Positions 26,377 through 34,166 of a DNA stretch of 64,000 bases are shown here, piece after piece; within the stretch, counting starts at the first letter, position 1, and each line of letters begins with the position of its first letter. This stretch comes from CAVVSD01 sp963837655. Lineage in GTDB: Bacteria > Actinomycetota > Thermoleophilia > Solirubrobacterales > Solirubrobacteraceae. The stretch covers positions 62,001 to 126,000 of the forward strand of contig CAWIOK010000001.1 in assembly GCA_963837655.1 (NCBI GenBank). The letters run 5' to 3'. Both the position numbers and the translations under genes were made by a program. The notes beneath the pieces were generated by a model. The model saw nothing but the letters and a program-made list of their open reading frames with translations, was not told the origin of the DNA and did no database searches.

Positions 26377-27937
26377 TCAGTGCGTTCGTCGAGCTGTCGT
26401 GGTCGAGCTCGGGCTCGTCCGGGGCCTGCAGCTCCGGGGCGATCCTCTGCGCGAGCTCCTTGCCGAGCTCCACACCCCACTGGTCGAAGGAGTTGATGCT
26501 CCAGATCGCGCCCTGCGTGAAGACCTTGTGCTCGTAGAGAGCGATGATCGCGCCGAACGTCGCCGGGTCCAGCCGCTCGGCGAACAGCACGTTGGTCGGG
26601 CGATTGCCGGGGAACTCGCGGTAGGGCTGGCCCTCGGGAGCGGACCGGCCGAAGGCGAGCGCCTCGGACTGCGCGAGCAGGTTCGCCGTCAGCAGGTCGT
26701 GGTGATCGCCGAGCGGGTTCAGTGAGTGCAGGAACCCGATGAAGTCGCACGGGATGAGCTTGCGGCCCTGATGGATGAGCTGGAAGAACGCGTGCTGGCC
26801 GTTCGTGCCCGGCTGGCCCCACAGGATGGGGCCGGTGCCGTGCTCGACCGGGGTCCCCGACAGGGTGACGCTCTTGCCGTTGCTCTCCATGTCGAGCTGC
26901 TCGAGGTAGGCGGGGAGCAGCCCGAGGTAATGGTCGTACGGGATGACCGCGATGCTCTGCGCGCCGAAGAGATCCCCGTACCAGATGCCGAGCAGCCCGA
27001 GGATCACGGGCAGGTTGCGCTCGAAGGGCGCGGTGCGGAAGTGCTCGTCCATCGCGTGGTAGCCGGAGAGCATCGCCCGGAAGCTCTCGGGTCCGATGGC
27101 GACCATGAGCGACAGGCCGACCGCGGAGGGCAGCGAGTAGCGCCCGCCGACCCAGTCCCAGAAGCCGAACATGTTGTCCGTCTCGATGCCGAACGCCGTG
27201 ACCTCCTCGGCGTTCGTCGAGACGGCGACGAAGTGCTTGGCGACCGCCGCCGGGTCGCCGAGCTTCTCGATCGCCCATGCGCGGGCGGACCGTGCGTTCG
27301 TCAGCGTCTCCAGCGTCGTGAAGGTCTTGGAGACGACGATGAACAGCGTCTCCTCGGCGTCGAGGTCGTGGAGCGCCTCGGCCATCTCCGACCCGTCGAC
27401 GTTGGCGACGAAGCGCACGTCGAGGTCGCGCCGGCTCTCGTGCAGGAGCGCGTGGTAGGCCATCGCCGGCCCGAGGTCAGAGCCGCCGATCCCGATGTTG
27501 ACGATCGTCCGGATGGGCTTGCCGGTGTGACCCACCCACTCGCCGGACCGGACCCGATCGGCGAACGCCGACATCTTGTCGAGAACCGCGTGGACGGCCG
27601 GGACGACGTTCTCGCCGTCGACGACGAACTCGCCGTCGCGCGGCATACGCAGCGCCACGTGTCCGACGGCTCGGTCCTCGGTGACGTTGATGTGCTCGCC
27701 CGCGAACATCGCGTCGATCCGCTCACGCACCCCTGCGGCCTCGGCGAGGTCGCGCAGGAGCGCGAGCGTCTCGTCACTCACGCGGTTCTTGGAGTAGTCG
27801 AGCGTGATCCCGGCCGCCTCCGCGACGAGGCGCTCGCCTCGGGTCGGATCGGCGGCGAAGAGGTCGCGGAGATGAACCTCCGCGACCTCGCTGTGGTGGC
27901 GCTCCAGAGCGGCCCAGGCCTCGGCGGTGGCAGGCAT
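26345..27937 (-). CDS. pgi: glucose-6-phosphate isomerase
   Basis: 530-aa Pgi, interconverting glucose 6-phosphate and fructose 6-phosphate. Signatures: VNIGIGGSDLGPAMAY (~145), VSKTFTTLETLTNA (~210), GLLGIWYGDLFGAQS, SNGKSVTLSG and WGQPGTNGQHAFFQLIHQG. The C-terminus overlaps the convergent kinase gene by 32 bp. Near-standard length. Confidence 0.96.
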   Translation of the reverse strand: MPATAEAWAALERHHSEVAEVHLRDLFAADPTRGERLVAEAAGITLDYSKNRVSDETLALLRDLAEAAGVRERIDAMFAGEHINVTEDRAVGHVALRMPRDGEFVVDGENVVPAVHAVLDKMSAFADRVRSGEWVGHTGKPIRTIVNIGIGGSDLGPAMAYHALLHESRRDLDVRFVANVDGSEMAEALHDLDAEETLFIVVSKTFTTLETLTNARSARAWAIEKLGDPAAVAKHFVAVSTNAEEVTAFGIETDNMFGFWDWVGGRYSLPSAVGLSLMVAIGPESFRAMLSGYHAMDEHFRTAPFERNLPVILGLLGIWYGDLFGAQSIAVIPYDHYLGLLPAYLEQLDMESNGKSVTLSGTPVEHGTGPILWGQPGTNGQHAFFQLIHQGRKLIPCDFIGFLHSLNPLGDHHDLLTANLLAQSEALAFGRSAPEGQPYREFPGNRPTNVLFAERLDPATFGAIIALYEHKVFTQGAIWSINSFDQWGVELGKELAQRIAPELQAPDEPELDHDSSTNALIRRYRAARGR

Positions 27938-27956
27938 CGCGCGGAGCGTACCCCTG

Positions 27957-28037
27957 TCAGGCGTCCCAGACCTGGAGGATCACCTCGCGGGCGATCAGGC
28001 CGTCGAGGTCGTCGAACGTGCGAGCGTGAGGGCACAC
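27957..28037 (-). CDS. possible short ORF or 3' gene fragment
   Basis: From GTG 28037 a 26-codon ORF reads (M/V)CPHARTFDDLDGLIAREV and on to a stop at 27957. The composition looks protein-like and the same frame stays open upstream into the 3' end of the methyltransferase gene without a clear start, so it may be the end of a lost gene instead. It occupies most of the 158-bp gap between pgi and the methyltransferase. Confidence 0.2.
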   Translation of the reverse strand: MCPHARTFDDLDGLIAREVILQVWDA

Positions 28038-28095
28038 CGGCTCGACACCCAGCGGGCGATCGTGCGCGACTCGCTTGCGGCAGTTGCGCGGCTGG

Positions 28096-29169
28096 CTACG
28101 GCTTGACGTCGAGGACCAGGTTGAACGGCGTCGACGTGGCTTGACGCACCCGTGTGAAACCGCCCTCGCGGATGACCTCCTCGAGGCGCGCGGGGCCCGC
28201 CTGCGCGCCGAGCGCGAGGCCGACGTCCTGACTCAGCGAGTTCGGCGTGCAGATGCACGTCGAGGCGGCGTAGTAGATGCGCCCGACCGGGTTGAGGTTG
28301 TCCTCCAGCGTGTCGTTGGCGAACGGCTCGACGACCATCCACGTGCCGTCCGGCGCCAGTTGGGACAGCACGTGGGCCGACGCGCCGACCGGGTCGCCCA
28401 TGTCGTGGAGTGCGTCGAACACGCAGATGAGGTCGAACGGGCCGCCGCCGAACTCGGTCGCGCCGGCGACCTCGAAGGTCGCCCGATCGGCGACGCCCGC
28501 CCGCTCGGCCGCGCGGCGCGCCGACTCGACGCTGGCCTCGTGGTAGTCGGAGCCGACGAACGTGCTGTTCGGGAACGCCTGGGCCATGACGACCGTCGAC
28601 GCGCCGTGGCCACAGCCGATATCGGCCACCCGCGCACCCGCCTCGAGCCTCGCGACGACGCCGTCGAGCGCGGGGAGCCAGGACGGGACGAGGTTCGCGA
28701 GATAGCCCGGCCGGAAGAACCGGTCGGTCCCCGTGAAGAGGTCGTGGTCGTGCTCGTGCCAGCCGAAGCCCTCGCCGGTGCGGAAGCGCTCGGTGATCTG
28801 CGCCTCGTCCTTGGCCATCGACCCGGCGATCTGGTAGGAGCCCACCGCGAACGCCGGGCTGCTCTCGTCCGCGAACGCCATCGCCTGCTCGGGTGTGAGG
28901 TGGAACGTCCCGTCCGCGGCGTCGTACTCGGCGTAGCCGCTCGCGGCCTGGTTGCTGAGCCATTCGCGCACGTACCGCTCGTGCGTGCCGGTGCGCGACG
29001 CGAGCTGCGCGGGAGTGACGGGCTCGCCGTCGCCCATCGCGCGGTAGAGCCCGAGCCGATCGCCGATGACGACCAGCACCGCGCTCGCGGCCCCCGCGTT
29101 GTCCTGCAGCACCCGGCCCATGAGCTCGTCCAACCGCGCCGGGTCGACCGTCCTCGTCGTCGTCGCCAT
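28096..29169 (-). CDS. class I SAM-dependent methyltransferase
   Basis: 357 aa. An N-terminal winged-helix-like region (VLVVIGDRLGLYRAMGDGE, TGTHERYVREWLSNQ) is followed by a Rossmann methyltransferase domain with motif I VADIGCGHGASTVVMA near residue 175, an acidic SDYHEASV strand and FDLICVFDALHDMGDP. This architecture is like small-molecule O/N-methyltransferases with an N-terminal dimerisation domain. ATG at 29169 preferred over 29220, which would run into the divergent promoter repeats. Substrate unknown. Confidence 0.85.
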   Translation of the reverse strand: MATTTRTVDPARLDELMGRVLQDNAGAASAVLVVIGDRLGLYRAMGDGEPVTPAQLASRTGTHERYVREWLSNQAASGYAEYDAADGTFHLTPEQAMAFADESSPAFAVGSYQIAGSMAKDEAQITERFRTGEGFGWHEHDHDLFTGTDRFFRPGYLANLVPSWLPALDGVVARLEAGARVADIGCGHGASTVVMAQAFPNSTFVGSDYHEASVESARRAAERAGVADRATFEVAGATEFGGGPFDLICVFDALHDMGDPVGASAHVLSQLAPDGTWMVVEPFANDTLEDNLNPVGRIYYAASTCICTPNSLSQDVGLALGAQAGPARLEEVIREGGFTRVRQATSTPFNLVLDVKP

Positions 29170-29197
29170 CTCGTTCCCCCTCGTGATCGCTGGGGCG

Positions 29198-29241
29198 TCA
29201 CCGTCCCAAGCGACCGTCATCGGACCGTCAAACGGCCGTCA
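29198..29241. promoter_or_regulatory. three 11-bp-period direct repeats, candidate OmpR/PhoB-type site
   Basis: GACCGTCA (29212-29219), GACCGTCA (29223-29230) and GGCCGTCA (29234-29241) repeat at exactly 11 bp, with a weaker ACCGTCC further upstream (29200-29206). They sit in the 98-bp spacer between the divergent methyltransferase and glycosyltransferase genes. An 11-bp direct-repeat period is typical of PhoB/OmpR-family binding; the sequence itself does not match a site I know. Confidence 0.5.
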
Positions 29242-29267
29242 GCCGATGCGACGAATAGGGTGGTGCG

Positions 29268-30662
29268 ATGCTGCGGGTACTGGCGGTCCTGGCCGCCCTC
29301 ACCGTCGTGGGTGGCGTACTGCGCTTCCACGCCGCGTCGGACCCGAGCGCCTACCAGTCCAAGGACGAGCAGTCCTACGCGATGATCGCCCGCGGCCTCG
29401 CCGTCACGGGCAACTACGGCAACCCGGGGATGAGCGACCCGGTCCACTGGCCGCCCGGCGCGCCGCTCATGTTCGCCCTCGCCTACAAGCTGCATCCCAA
29501 GCAGCGCGGCGGCGGCGTCTGGGACGTGCCGTCGGCCTATCCGGTGCAGGCGCTCGTCGGCACGCTGACGATCCCGGCCGCCTACCTGCTCGCCTACCTC
29601 ATCGCCGGCTGGGGAGCCGGGCTCGTGGCCGCCGCGGCGGTCGCGTTCTACCCGCCGCTCATCTCGGCGTCGGGCGACCTGCTGTCCGAGCCGCTGGGGG
29701 CGCTGCTCGTGACGTGCGCCCTGGCGGCGACGGTCTGGTCGTTGCGAAGACCTGCGTCCTGGCTGCCTGCGATCGCCGCGGGGCTGCTGCTCGGCGCGAC
29801 CATCCTGACCAGGGCGGATCTGGCGCTCGTGCCCGGCATCGCGCTGCTCGTCGTGTTCATCGCCGCATGGCGGCGCGCGTCGTCGCGGCCGCTGGCAGCC
29901 GCCGTGCGCGCCGCGGGTCCGATCCTCGTCGCCCTGCTCGTGATCCTCACGCCGTGGGCGGTGTTCGCGACGTCGAAGGCGGGCCACTTCGTGCCACTGT
30001 CCAGCGGCGGCGGCTCGAACCTCTGGGTCGGCACCTACATGCCCGGCAACGGGTCGATGTTCGGCGCCAAGCGGGCGCTGGCCGACGAGGTGCGCGCGCG
30101 CAACCCCGATCTCGCGGGCAAGAGGTGGTTCCAGCTGCGCCAGACCGACGTCATCGCGACCGTGGCGGCGCGCCATCCGGGCCTCTCCACGGACGCCGCG
30201 CTGCGGAAGGAGGGGATGCAGAACCTCCGCGACTACGCGATCGGCGATCCGGTCTCCTTCGCGGCCATGGGCGCGCGCAAGGTCTGGCGGCTGTGGGGCG
30301 GCTACACGCTCGGCACCTACCGCAACCCGCGCACGCCGGTCACGGTGTTCCACCTGCTCCTCGTCGCGTTCGGCGCCATCGGCCTGGTCGCAGGGTTCAT
30401 CGCGACGCGTGGGTCGGCGCCGATGTGGCTGCTGGGCGGGGTGCTGCTCTACGTGTCGGCGATCAACGCGCTGCTCGTCTCGGAGGCACGCCACAACCTC
30501 GCGGTCATGCCGATCGTCGTGGCGACCGGCGCCGCAGGCGTCTTCCTGGCAGCGGCGCGCGTGCGCGAGCGTCGGCGCGCCGCGCCCCCCGAGCGGCGCG
30601 TCGCGGCGTCACTCAGCGGTGATGTGCGCGGCGCTCCGGCATCGCCGACAGCGCCTCGCTGA
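29268..30662 (+). CDS. membrane glycosyltransferase, GT39/ArnT-like
   Basis: 464 aa with about 9-11 hydrophobic helices. The first extracytoplasmic loop contains the Asp-Glu pair KDEQSYAMIARGLAVTGNYG, the position of the catalytic acidic residue of GT-C enzymes (PMT/ArnT), and WPPGAPLMFALAY follows. Such enzymes transfer sugars from polyprenyl-phosphate donors to proteins, lipids or glycans outside the membrane. Donor and acceptor cannot be inferred. The C-terminus overlaps the convergent helical-repeat protein gene by 50 bp. Confidence 0.85.
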   Translation: MLRVLAVLAALTVVGGVLRFHAASDPSAYQSKDEQSYAMIARGLAVTGNYGNPGMSDPVHWPPGAPLMFALAYKLHPKQRGGGVWDVPSAYPVQALVGTLTIPAAYLLAYLIAGWGAGLVAAAAVAFYPPLISASGDLLSEPLGALLVTCALAATVWSLRRPASWLPAIAAGLLLGATILTRADLALVPGIALLVVFIAAWRRASSRPLAAAVRAAGPILVALLVILTPWAVFATSKAGHFVPLSSGGGSNLWVGTYMPGNGSMFGAKRALADEVRARNPDLAGKRWFQLRQTDVIATVAARHPGLSTDAALRKEGMQNLRDYAIGDPVSFAAMGARKVWRLWGGYTLGTYRNPRTPVTVFHLLLVAFGAIGLVAGFIATRGSAPMWLLGGVLLYVSAINALLVSEARHNLAVMPIVVATGAAGVFLAAARVRERRRAAPPERRVAASLSGDVRGAPASPTAPR

Positions 30663-31401
30663 CCTGCTGCGCGGGCATCCCGAGCTCGTGCGCGAGCGCC
30701 GCTGCGAAGGCATCGCGGCGCGCGGCCCGGCGCGTCGCCTCGGACGCGCGGAACTGCTGCAGGACCGTCCGCACCTCGGTCACGTCGACGTTCAGAGCGG
30801 TCGCGATGTCCTGTGCGTCTCCCCTGCGGGCGCGCTTCGGGCCATCCACCGCACGAAGGGCGTCGCGGAGGCGATCGACGTCGACGCCGAGCTCCTCGGC
30901 CAGCGCCTGACCCAGCCCGCGTGCGCCGGACATCCGCCCGCGCACGCGGCGGGCGTCCTGGACCTCGTCGACCGCGACGCGCACCTTCGCCGCGTCGAGG
31001 CCCAGCTCGCGTGCCAGCGCGTCGGCGAGCGCCTCGCGGCCTCGCGGTCGCTGCGTGCGTCCGCCCTCGAGCGCCGCGCGCACCTGCGCCTGGCTGCGAC
31101 CGAGCCCCGTCGCGAGCGCGCTGATGAGGTCGGCGTGACGGTCGGCCCTGGGGGTCGCATCGCGGACGTCCTGGAGCGCAGTCTTGAGCGTGCCGGCACT
31201 GACGTCGAGGCGGGTGGCGAGCCGGTCGACCCAGCCGCTGCGCCGCGTTCCGGCGCCTGAGCCGCCGCGCGTGCTGAGGGGCTTGCCGTGCGCCACGGTC
31301 GGCGCGGCTGCCGCGCCCCCGCCCGCAGCGGTGAGGACTCCTCCTCCTGCTGCGATCCCGACCGCTGCCGCAATCCCTGCCGCACGCTTGCGTCCTGCCA
31401 T
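30613..31401 (-). CDS. secreted helical-repeat protein (six LA-x2-LGV-like units)
   Basis: 262 aa. A signal peptide (RKRAAGIAAAVGIAAGGGVLTAAGGG, residues 4-29) precedes six related units at roughly 56-80, 90-112, 122-148, 162-185, 197-218 and 230-253. Each fits ALA-x2-LG(V/L)-x5-(V/L)-x2-AL, for example LAEELGVDVDRLRDAL and LARELGLDAAKVRVAV, separated by Arg-rich linkers. Each unit looks like a small helix-turn-helix pair. No enzymatic motif. Families with this pattern are exported actinobacterial proteins of unknown function as far as I know. Confidence 0.7.
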   Translation of the reverse strand: MAGRKRAAGIAAAVGIAAGGGVLTAAGGGAAAAPTVAHGKPLSTRGGSGAGTRRSGWVDRLATRLDVSAGTLKTALQDVRDATPRADRHADLISALATGLGRSQAQVRAALEGGRTQRPRGREALADALARELGLDAAKVRVAVDEVQDARRVRGRMSGARGLGQALAEELGVDVDRLRDALRAVDGPKRARRGDAQDIATALNVDVTEVRTVLQQFRASEATRRAARRDAFAAALAHELGMPAQQVSEALSAMPERRAHHR

Positions 31402-31500
31402 GCCGGGAATGTCCCCGACCGACCTTCACGGAACCTAAGTGCCCCACGGGACTCAGTCGGTCCTCAGGGAGCCCACAGCAACGGCGGAGCATGCGCGCCG

Positions 31501-31764
31501 ATGGTGTCGACCATGAGGATGCGACGCAGGCCCTCCTGGCTCCGGGTCACCGGCGTCAGTCTCGCGATCTTCCTCGCGGTGCTCGCCCTGCTGTGGTTCC
31601 GCGTCAGCACGGGCGAGGATCCGGTCCTCGGCGCCCAGGCGTCCTCCGCGCAGGTGACCACCACCGCGACGCCGGCGACGACGAGCAGCGACAACTACTC
31701 CTCCTCCTCGACGTCGTCGACGTCCTCCTCGTCGAGCGACATCCCGACCACGAGCGCGTCGTGA
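31501..31764 (+). CDS. small membrane protein with Ser/Thr-rich tail
   Basis: 87 aa: basic N-terminus (MRMRRRP), one transmembrane helix (residues ~17-34), then an extracytoplasmic tail almost entirely Ser/Thr/Ala. First gene of a four-gene set joined by 4-nt overlaps: its stop overlaps the GTG of the apbE-like gene. Alternative in-frame starts exist at 31504 and 31513. The tail may be a spacer or a substrate for glycosylation (inference). Confidence 0.6.
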   Translation: MVSTMRMRRRPSWLRVTGVSLAIFLAVLALLWFRVSTGEDPVLGAQASSAQVTTTATPATTSSDNYSSSSTSSTSSSSSDIPTTSAS

Positions 31765-32461
31765 CGGCGACCCTGACACGTCGCTTCGCGACGATGGGCG
31801 GCGAGGGATCCGTCCACCTCGAGTCCGACCTGACGGACACGACGCGCCTCGCGTCGCTCGCCGACGCCGTCGAGGCGCTCTTCGCGCAGATCGAGGACGC
31901 GCTGACGCCGTTCCGCGACGACAGCGAGCTGGCTGCGCTGAACCGCGACGGCCGGACCGCCGTCCCCGCGTCGGCGCTGCTCGCCGACCTGGCCCGTGCG
32001 GCACGGCGGGCGTCCGCGCAGATCGTGCGGGGGACCTCATGCCCGCCGGCGTGCGCCTCGCGATCGGCTGCGGCGGCGACCTCGCGGTCGGCGGCAGGTC
32101 GTGGGAGATCGGGGTCGACAGCGCCCATGGGGACGGGCACGTCCACCGACTGCGCATCGACCGCGGCGGCATCGCCACCTCCGGCATCCACGCCCGTGCG
32201 TGGCCTGAGCCCGACGGCACGTTCACCCACCACCTGCTCGACCCGGCGAGCGGCGGCCCGGCCTGGACGGGGCTCGTCGCGGCCACCGCGGTCGCCGCGT
32301 CAGCGCTGGACGCGGAAGTCCTCGCCAAGGGCGCGCTGCTGTCCGGTCCGCACGGGGCGCGACGGCTGCTGCGCGTCCGCGGAGGCATGCTGCAGCACGA
32401 CGACGGCACGACGGAGATCCTCGATGGCTTGGAGCCGGCGCGGCTCGCGCAGGCGGCATGA
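31761..32461 (+). pseudogene. apbE-like FAD:protein FMN transferase, internally deleted and frameshifted
   Basis: The first ~86 codons read as an ApbE N-terminus (RRFATMGGEGSVHL, AQIEDALTPFRDDSELAALN). At about 32015 the coding frame moves. The new frame begins ADRAGDLMPAGVRLAIGCGGDLAVGG, which corresponds to the ApbE segment after the conserved GxxKGW(A)ADRA region, and continues to a normal C-terminus at 32461. The block normally carrying the substrate-binding and metal-binding middle (around 80-100 residues) is absent, so the product cannot be active. Start GTG 31761 (GTGA overlap) and stop (ATGA overlap with the next gene) are preserved, indicating recent damage or an assembly error. Confidence 0.75.
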
Positions 32462-33033
32462 CCAGCTCGACCGACGCCTTCGACCACCTGTTCTGGCTGG
32501 CCAACCGGTCCGCCGGCGTGCTCGCGTGGCTGGCGCTCAGCGCGTCGATGATCATCGGGCTGTCGATGGCGACCAAGGTCGCGCCAAGCTCGCTGACCCC
32601 GCGGCTGCGGGTCGCACACGAGCGCATCGCGATCGTCGCCCTCGTCGCGCTCGCCGCCCACGCCCTGCTCTTGCTGGGCGACAGCTTCCTGCGCCCGACG
32701 CTGCTCGACCTCCTCGTCCCCTTCCGCATCAGCCACGCGCCGTTCTGGACGGGGCTGGGACAGATCGCCGGCTACATCACAGCCGCGCTGTCGCTGTCCT
32801 ACTACGCGCGCAAGCGGATCGGAGCGCGCCGCTGGCGCAACGCGCACCGCTACATCCCGATCGCCTGGCTGCTCGGCGCGGGGCACGTCATCGGGTCCGG
32901 GACGGACATCGGCGACCTCTGGATGCAGGTCCCGTTCGCGCTGACGATCGGAGCCGTGCTCGCGTTGATCGTCCTGCGTGTGAGTGGTCCCACACGAGCG
33001 GCGCCGAGATCGTCGCATCCTGTTGCGCGGTGA
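32458..33033 (+). CDS. ferric-reductase-like transmembrane protein
   Basis: 191 aa with about five to six transmembrane helices. Histidines placed in helices (VAHERIAIVALVALAAHALLL, AHRYIPIAWLLGAGHVIG) match the paired haem ligands of ferric reductase-like membrane domains (MsrQ/YedZ and FRD-type). It lacks the cytoplasmic FAD/NADPH domain, so electrons must come from a partner. The adjacent apbE-like gene would have flavinylated such a partner. ATG overlaps the apbE stop (ATGA). Confidence 0.8.
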   Translation: MTSSTDAFDHLFWLANRSAGVLAWLALSASMIIGLSMATKVAPSSLTPRLRVAHERIAIVALVALAAHALLLLGDSFLRPTLLDLLVPFRISHAPFWTGLGQIAGYITAALSLSYYARKRIGARRWRNAHRYIPIAWLLGAGHVIGSGTDIGDLWMQVPFALTIGAVLALIVLRVSGPTRAAPRSSHPVAR

Positions 33034-34151
33034 CACTGCGCGCACTCTCTGCTCGACTCGCACCCACGGACGCCGCCAGGCGGCTGCGACCGCGTCTGCT
33101 CCCGATCGCGCAGACCGCGCTCGCGGCCGTCCTGGCCTACTACGTCGCACAGCTCATCCCGCTCGACGATCCGCGCCCGACGTTCGCGTCGATCGCCGCC
33201 GTCATCTGCCTCAGCGCGACCTACCGCCAGCGCGGCAGGCGTGCGATCGAGCTGACCGCCGGCGTGGTGCTCGGGCTGAGCACCGCCGACATCCTGCTGC
33301 ACCTGATCGGGCCCGGCCCGCTGCAGATCGGCCTCATGATCGTCCTCGCGATGGCGGTCGCCGTCGTGCTGCGTGGCAGCGACCTGTTCGTCAACGAGGC
33401 GGCGATCTCGGGCCTCATCCTCGTGTCGCTCGTCCCCGCCGCCCAGAGCACCCTGTCGTTCACCCGCCCCATCGAGGGGCTGATCGGAGGCGTCGTCGCG
33501 CTCGTCACGGGCGCGCTCGTCTTCCCACCCGATCCGCGCGTGCTCGTGCGCCGCGCCGCGACGCGCGTCCTCAGCGATCTGCGCTTCGCCCTCGGCGAGG
33601 TGGCCGCGGCGCTCGAGGCGGGCGATCCGGACCACGCCGGACGCGCGTTGCGCACCGCCCGCGGGCTCGACGGCGTCATCGACGAGCTGGACGAGGCGTT
33701 CGCGACCAGCCAGGAGACCGTCCGCTTCTCCCCCGCGCGCCGGGGCGCGCGCGGCGCCGTCGCGCGGCACGTGCGCACCGGTGAGCACCTGGACTTCGCG
33801 GTGCGCAACACCCGCATCCTGGCCCGTCACGCGCTGCGCTACACCCGCAGCGGCCTCGGCGCGCCCGACGACATCACGGCGTCCGTGCGCGAGCTGGCCG
33901 AGGCGGTCGAGGGGCTGCTCCTCGCGCACGACGACCCGAGCCGCGCGGCCGACGCGCGGACGCACGCGCTGGCCGCGGCGCGACTCGCACGCGACGGCTT
34001 CGAGCGCGAGCCCGATCTCGTCCTCACCGAGATCATCGCCCAGGTGCGATCCACGGCAGTCGACCTCGTCCGGGCCGCTGAGCTGCTCGGCGAGGAGCCG
34101 GAGCGCACTGTCGACCTCCCGACCGAGGAGCTTCTGGCCGTCGCTGCGTAG
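33030..34151 (+). CDS. FUSC/aromatic acid exporter-family membrane protein
   Basis: 373 aa from GTG 33030 (GTGA overlap with the preceding gene). Six transmembrane segments lie in residues ~18-165 (PIAQTALAAVLAYYVAQLI, FASIAAVICLSA, LTAGVVLGLSTADILL and others), followed by an Ala/Glu/Arg-rich cytoplasmic helical domain. The layout corresponds to half of an aromatic acid exporter/FUSC-type transporter. A large antisense-free frame extends upstream through the apbE region, but that part is a shadow. Confidence 0.8.
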   Translation: MTLRALSARLAPTDAARRLRPRLLPIAQTALAAVLAYYVAQLIPLDDPRPTFASIAAVICLSATYRQRGRRAIELTAGVVLGLSTADILLHLIGPGPLQIGLMIVLAMAVAVVLRGSDLFVNEAAISGLILVSLVPAAQSTLSFTRPIEGLIGGVVALVTGALVFPPDPRVLVRRAATRVLSDLRFALGEVAAALEAGDPDHAGRALRTARGLDGVIDELDEAFATSQETVRFSPARRGARGAVARHVRTGEHLDFAVRNTRILARHALRYTRSGLGAPDDITASVRELAEAVEGLLLAHDDPSRAADARTHALAAARLARDGFEREPDLVLTEIIAQVRSTAVDLVRAAELLGEEPERTVDLPTEELLAVAA

Positions 34152-34166
34152 TTATCGTCCCGGTGC

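Noticed and set aside
31491..33029. Long upstream extension of the FUSC frame
   Set aside because: Runs antagonistically through the apbE and ferric-reductase-like genes; GTG 33030 with stop overlap explains the start.
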